Assembly: GCA_905214955.1 (NCBI GenBank)
Contig: CAJMON010000101.1
Location: 1 to 7,229 of the forward strand
Origin: an uncultured bacterium
Lineage (GTDB): Bacteria; Bacillota; Clostridia; Lachnospirales; Lachnospiraceae
Reading direction: 5' to 3'
DNA length: 7,229 nucleotides
The notes beneath the pieces were generated by a model. That model did not search any database. It saw nothing but the letters and a program-made list of their open reading frames with translations, and had not been told where the DNA came from. Positions within the stretch are counted from its first letter, which is position 1, and each line of letters begins with the position of its first letter. A program made the position numbers and the translations under genes. Shown here in pieces: positions 5,853 to 7,229 of this stretch.

Positions 5853-6613
5853 GACGTTCCAAACTACTGGCTGTCCTCTTCTGGTTTTTCTTATGGGAAG
5901 GGGCAGCCATCCTCTTTCGGGACTCCATCGTCTTTGTAGGTCCCTTTTCCGTGCTGAAATCTTTGGTTTCCCAGGCCCGCACCCTTGTTTTCTGGCTCTC
6001 CCTGGGGAATTCCATGTGCCGGATCATGGGCGGATTTTTAATTTCTTTTGCCGCCGCCCTGCTTCTTGGAAGCCTGGCATTTTGGCATTCCTGGCTGAAA
6101 ATCCTTTTAGAGCCTGCCGTCCTGCTTTTAAAGTCCGTGCCGGTAGCTTCTTTTGTGGTGCTTCTTCTGATTCTCATGGGTTCCAAAAACCTCTCCACTG
6201 CCATCGTCATTCTGACGTCCTTTCCCATGCTTTACACCGGCGTTTTGTCCGGGCTTTCCCAGACAGACACCAAACTTTTGGAAATGGCACAGGTTTTTGA
6301 CATGAATCCCTTAAAAGAATGCCTGTTTCTCTACCGCCCGGCGCTTCTTCCTTTTCTGACAGGCAGTTCCCAAACCGCCCTTGGCATGAGCTGGAAATCC
6401 GGAACGGCTGCTGAAATCATCGGCGTTCCTGCTCATTCCATTGGAGAACAGCTGTATATGTCCAAAATTTACTTAAACACTGCCAGCCTGTTTGCCTGGA
6501 CTACTATGATCATCCTGCTCAGCCTGGTATTTGAAAAACTTTTTCTGTACCTTTTAAAAAAAGCAGCCGGCAAAACCTGGGAGGATTCTTATGCAGATCC
6601 AAAACCTTTGTAA
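5849..6613 (+). CDS. ABC transporter permease, SsuC/TauC type
   Basis: The membrane-spanning subunit of the importer, 254 aa, close to the family's usual length. Hydrophobic segments are visible at about 6-23, 58-79, 86-110, 114-135, 163-180 and 213-237, consistent with six helices. The cytoplasmic EAA loop that contacts the ATPase lies at about 144-172 (LLEMAQVFDMNP ... LLPFLTGS). Its usual glycine is replaced by D151, a variation seen in divergent members. SWKSGTAAEIIGVP (181-194) matches the conserved late segment of SsuC-like permeases. The ATG at 5849 overlaps the previous stop (ATGA) and has no clear Shine-Dalgarno, so it is probably translated by coupling to the binding-protein gene. 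Its last 23 bp overlap the ATPase gene. Confidence 0.9.
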   Translation: MRRSKLLAVLFWFFLWEGAAILFRDSIVFVGPFSVLKSLVSQARTLVFWLSLGNSMCRIMGGFLISFAAALLLGSLAFWHSWLKILLEPAVLLLKSVPVASFVVLLLILMGSKNLSTAIVILTSFPMLYTGVLSGLSQTDTKLLEMAQVFDMNPLKECLFLYRPALLPFLTGSSQTALGMSWKSGTAAEIIGVPAHSIGEQLYMSKIYLNTASLFAWTTMIILLSLVFEKLFLYLLKKAAGKTWEDSYADPKPL

Positions 6614-7172
6614 ATCTTACGAAAATCAGCCCATTCTGGACCATCTATCCCTGGATTTAAAAGAAGGAGGCATTTATGCCCTTATGGGGCCTTCCGGCAG
6701 GGGAAAAACCACCTTCTTGCATATTTTAATGGGCATTGTTCCAGCAGATGAAGGAAAACTTCTTGGTTTTTCTAAAAAACGCATCAGCGCTGTGTTTCAG
6801 GAAGACCGGCTCTTTCCTTTTCTCACTGCCGCCGAAAACATCGCAGCTGTCAGCCGAAACCGGTGCTTTTTCTCTGCATCAGAACTTTCTAGTTATAACG
6901 AAATTCTCGCAGAACTTCTTCCTGCCTCCAGCCTTTCTCTTCCCGTCCGCTCTTTCAGCGGAGGGATGAAACGGCGGGCCTCTCTCGCCAGAGCCCTTCT
7001 GGTTCCATCAGATCTTCTAATTCTGGATGAACCTTTTACTGGTCTGGACGAAGCTTCCCGCCTTCAGACCATGTCTTTTCTTCTGAAATACCGCAATGAA
7101 CGGACTCTGCTTTTTTCTACTCATCGAAAAGATGATGCAGACTTTTTACATGCCTCCCTCATCCAGCTGTGA
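6591..7172 (+). CDS. ABC transporter ATP-binding protein, SsuB/TauB type, short form
   Basis: The ATPase that powers the importer from the cytoplasmic face. All nucleotide-binding motifs are present: Walker A GPSGRGKTT (33-41), Q-loop Q70 in FQED, signature FSGGMKRR (122-129), Walker B LLILDEP (142-148, catalytic E147), D-loop GLDE (151-154) and switch histidine H178 in STHRKDD. At 193 aa it stops just after the strand that follows the H-loop, so it lacks the roughly 40-60-residue tail of SsuB/TauB proteins. No frameshift is apparent; the rest is intact. The start at 6591 lies inside the permease gene with GGGAGG six bases upstream, an excellent ribosome binding site. Order and overlap place it as the third gene of the operon. 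Confidence 0.93.
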   Translation: MQIQNLCKSYENQPILDHLSLDLKEGGIYALMGPSGRGKTTFLHILMGIVPADEGKLLGFSKKRISAVFQEDRLFPFLTAAENIAAVSRNRCFFSASELSSYNEILAELLPASSLSLPVRSFSGGMKRRASLARALLVPSDLLILDEPFTGLDEASRLQTMSFLLKYRNERTLLFSTHRKDDADFLHASLIQL

Positions 7173-7190
7173 TCCTTATCACGGCTGGAT
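7161..7190. terminator. Hairpin spanning two convergent stop codons, possible terminator
   Basis: ATCCAGCTGTGAT (7161-7173) pairs with ATCACGGCTGGAT (7178-7190) over 13 bp with one T-G wobble and a CCTT loop. The 5' arm contains the ATPase stop codon (7170-7172) and the 3' arm contains the stop (TCA, 7179-7181) of the predicted minus-strand gene. There is no U-run on either side, so it is not a classical intrinsic terminator. It may act as a weak or Rho-assisted terminator or protect a 3' end. The fold is better in the plus-strand RNA, because the wobble becomes an A-C mismatch on the minus strand. Confidence 0.4.
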
Positions 7191-7229
7191 AGCAGCAATC
7201 TCTTCTTCTGTCATGGCCTTATAGGGAAT
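7179..7229 (-). CDS. C-terminal end of an unidentified convergent gene (partial)
   Basis: Read on the minus strand from the window edge, 16 sense codons give IPYKAMTEEEIAAIQP followed by TGA at 7181-7179. The composition, with an acidic helix-like MTEEEIAAI, is protein-like, and the plus-strand frames here are interrupted by stops. The gene would converge on the ABC operon with 6 bp between the two stop codons. It is too short to assign a family, and a chance open stretch of this length cannot be excluded. Confidence 0.4.
   Translation of the reverse strand: MPYKAMTEEEIAAIQP

Noticed and set aside
5740..6228. 162-codon minus-strand open frame across the end of the binding-protein gene and the start of the permease gene
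   Set aside because: It overlaps two well-supported plus-strand genes, is Lys/Arg/Ser-rich with no motif, and is an antisense shadow.

Overview
The window looks like a chromosomal segment of a Gram-positive anaerobe of class Clostridia, most likely Lachnospiraceae (Blautia/Ruminococcus/Dorea-like). This is judged from the ThiI form without a rhodanese domain, the prmA-rsmE-cysteine desulfurase-thiI gene order, strong AGGAG ribosome binding sites and the look of the proteins; no search was run. Seven CDSs are well supported, and an eighth is entered as a 16-codon tail at the right edge.

Left part (about 1-4340, genes on the minus strand): four tightly spaced genes read right to left as prmA (L11 methyltransferase), rsmE (16S rRNA m3U1498 methyltransferase), a NifS/IscS-type cysteine desulfurase, and thiI (tRNA 4-thiouridine synthase). 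Gaps are 7, 23 and 25 nt and each gene has its own Shine-Dalgarno. A sigma-A-type promoter (TTGCTA-N17-TAAAAT with an extended TG) lies before prmA and indicates that prmA starts at 4248 rather than at the upstream ATG at 4302. The operon acts on the translation apparatus: it methylates L11 and 16S rRNA, and the desulfurase can pass persulfide sulfur to ThiI for s4U in tRNA and possibly for thiamine thiazole. At the extreme left, a strong plus-strand intrinsic terminator probably ends a convergent gene outside the window.

Middle (about 4340-4862): this intergenic region is the most unusual part. It holds (i) a 33-codon minus-strand ORF that looks like the first and last pieces of a Nim/pyridoxamine-5'-phosphate-oxidase-like protein joined in frame after loss of the middle; (ii) a 272-bp, GC-richer, very long imperfect palindrome bounded by ATGATATA/TATATCAT, probably a MITE-like or dispersed repeat element or a large structured RNA; and (iii) a near-consensus promoter TTGACA-N17-TAAAAT starting 6 bp past the palindrome. 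The two outward-facing promoters share the same 14 bp, TAAAATAAAAACCA.

Right part (4863-7172, plus strand): a three-gene ABC importer operon of the SsuA/TauA/NMT1 superfamily, ordered substrate-binding protein, permease, ATPase. The genes are overlapped (ATGA, then a 23-bp overlap), which suggests translational coupling. The substrate cannot be read from the sequence. The binding protein has a signal peptide but no lipobox cysteine, and the ATPase is short (193 aa). A 13-bp hairpin spans the ATPase stop codon and the stop codon of a probable convergent minus-strand gene that enters from the right edge.
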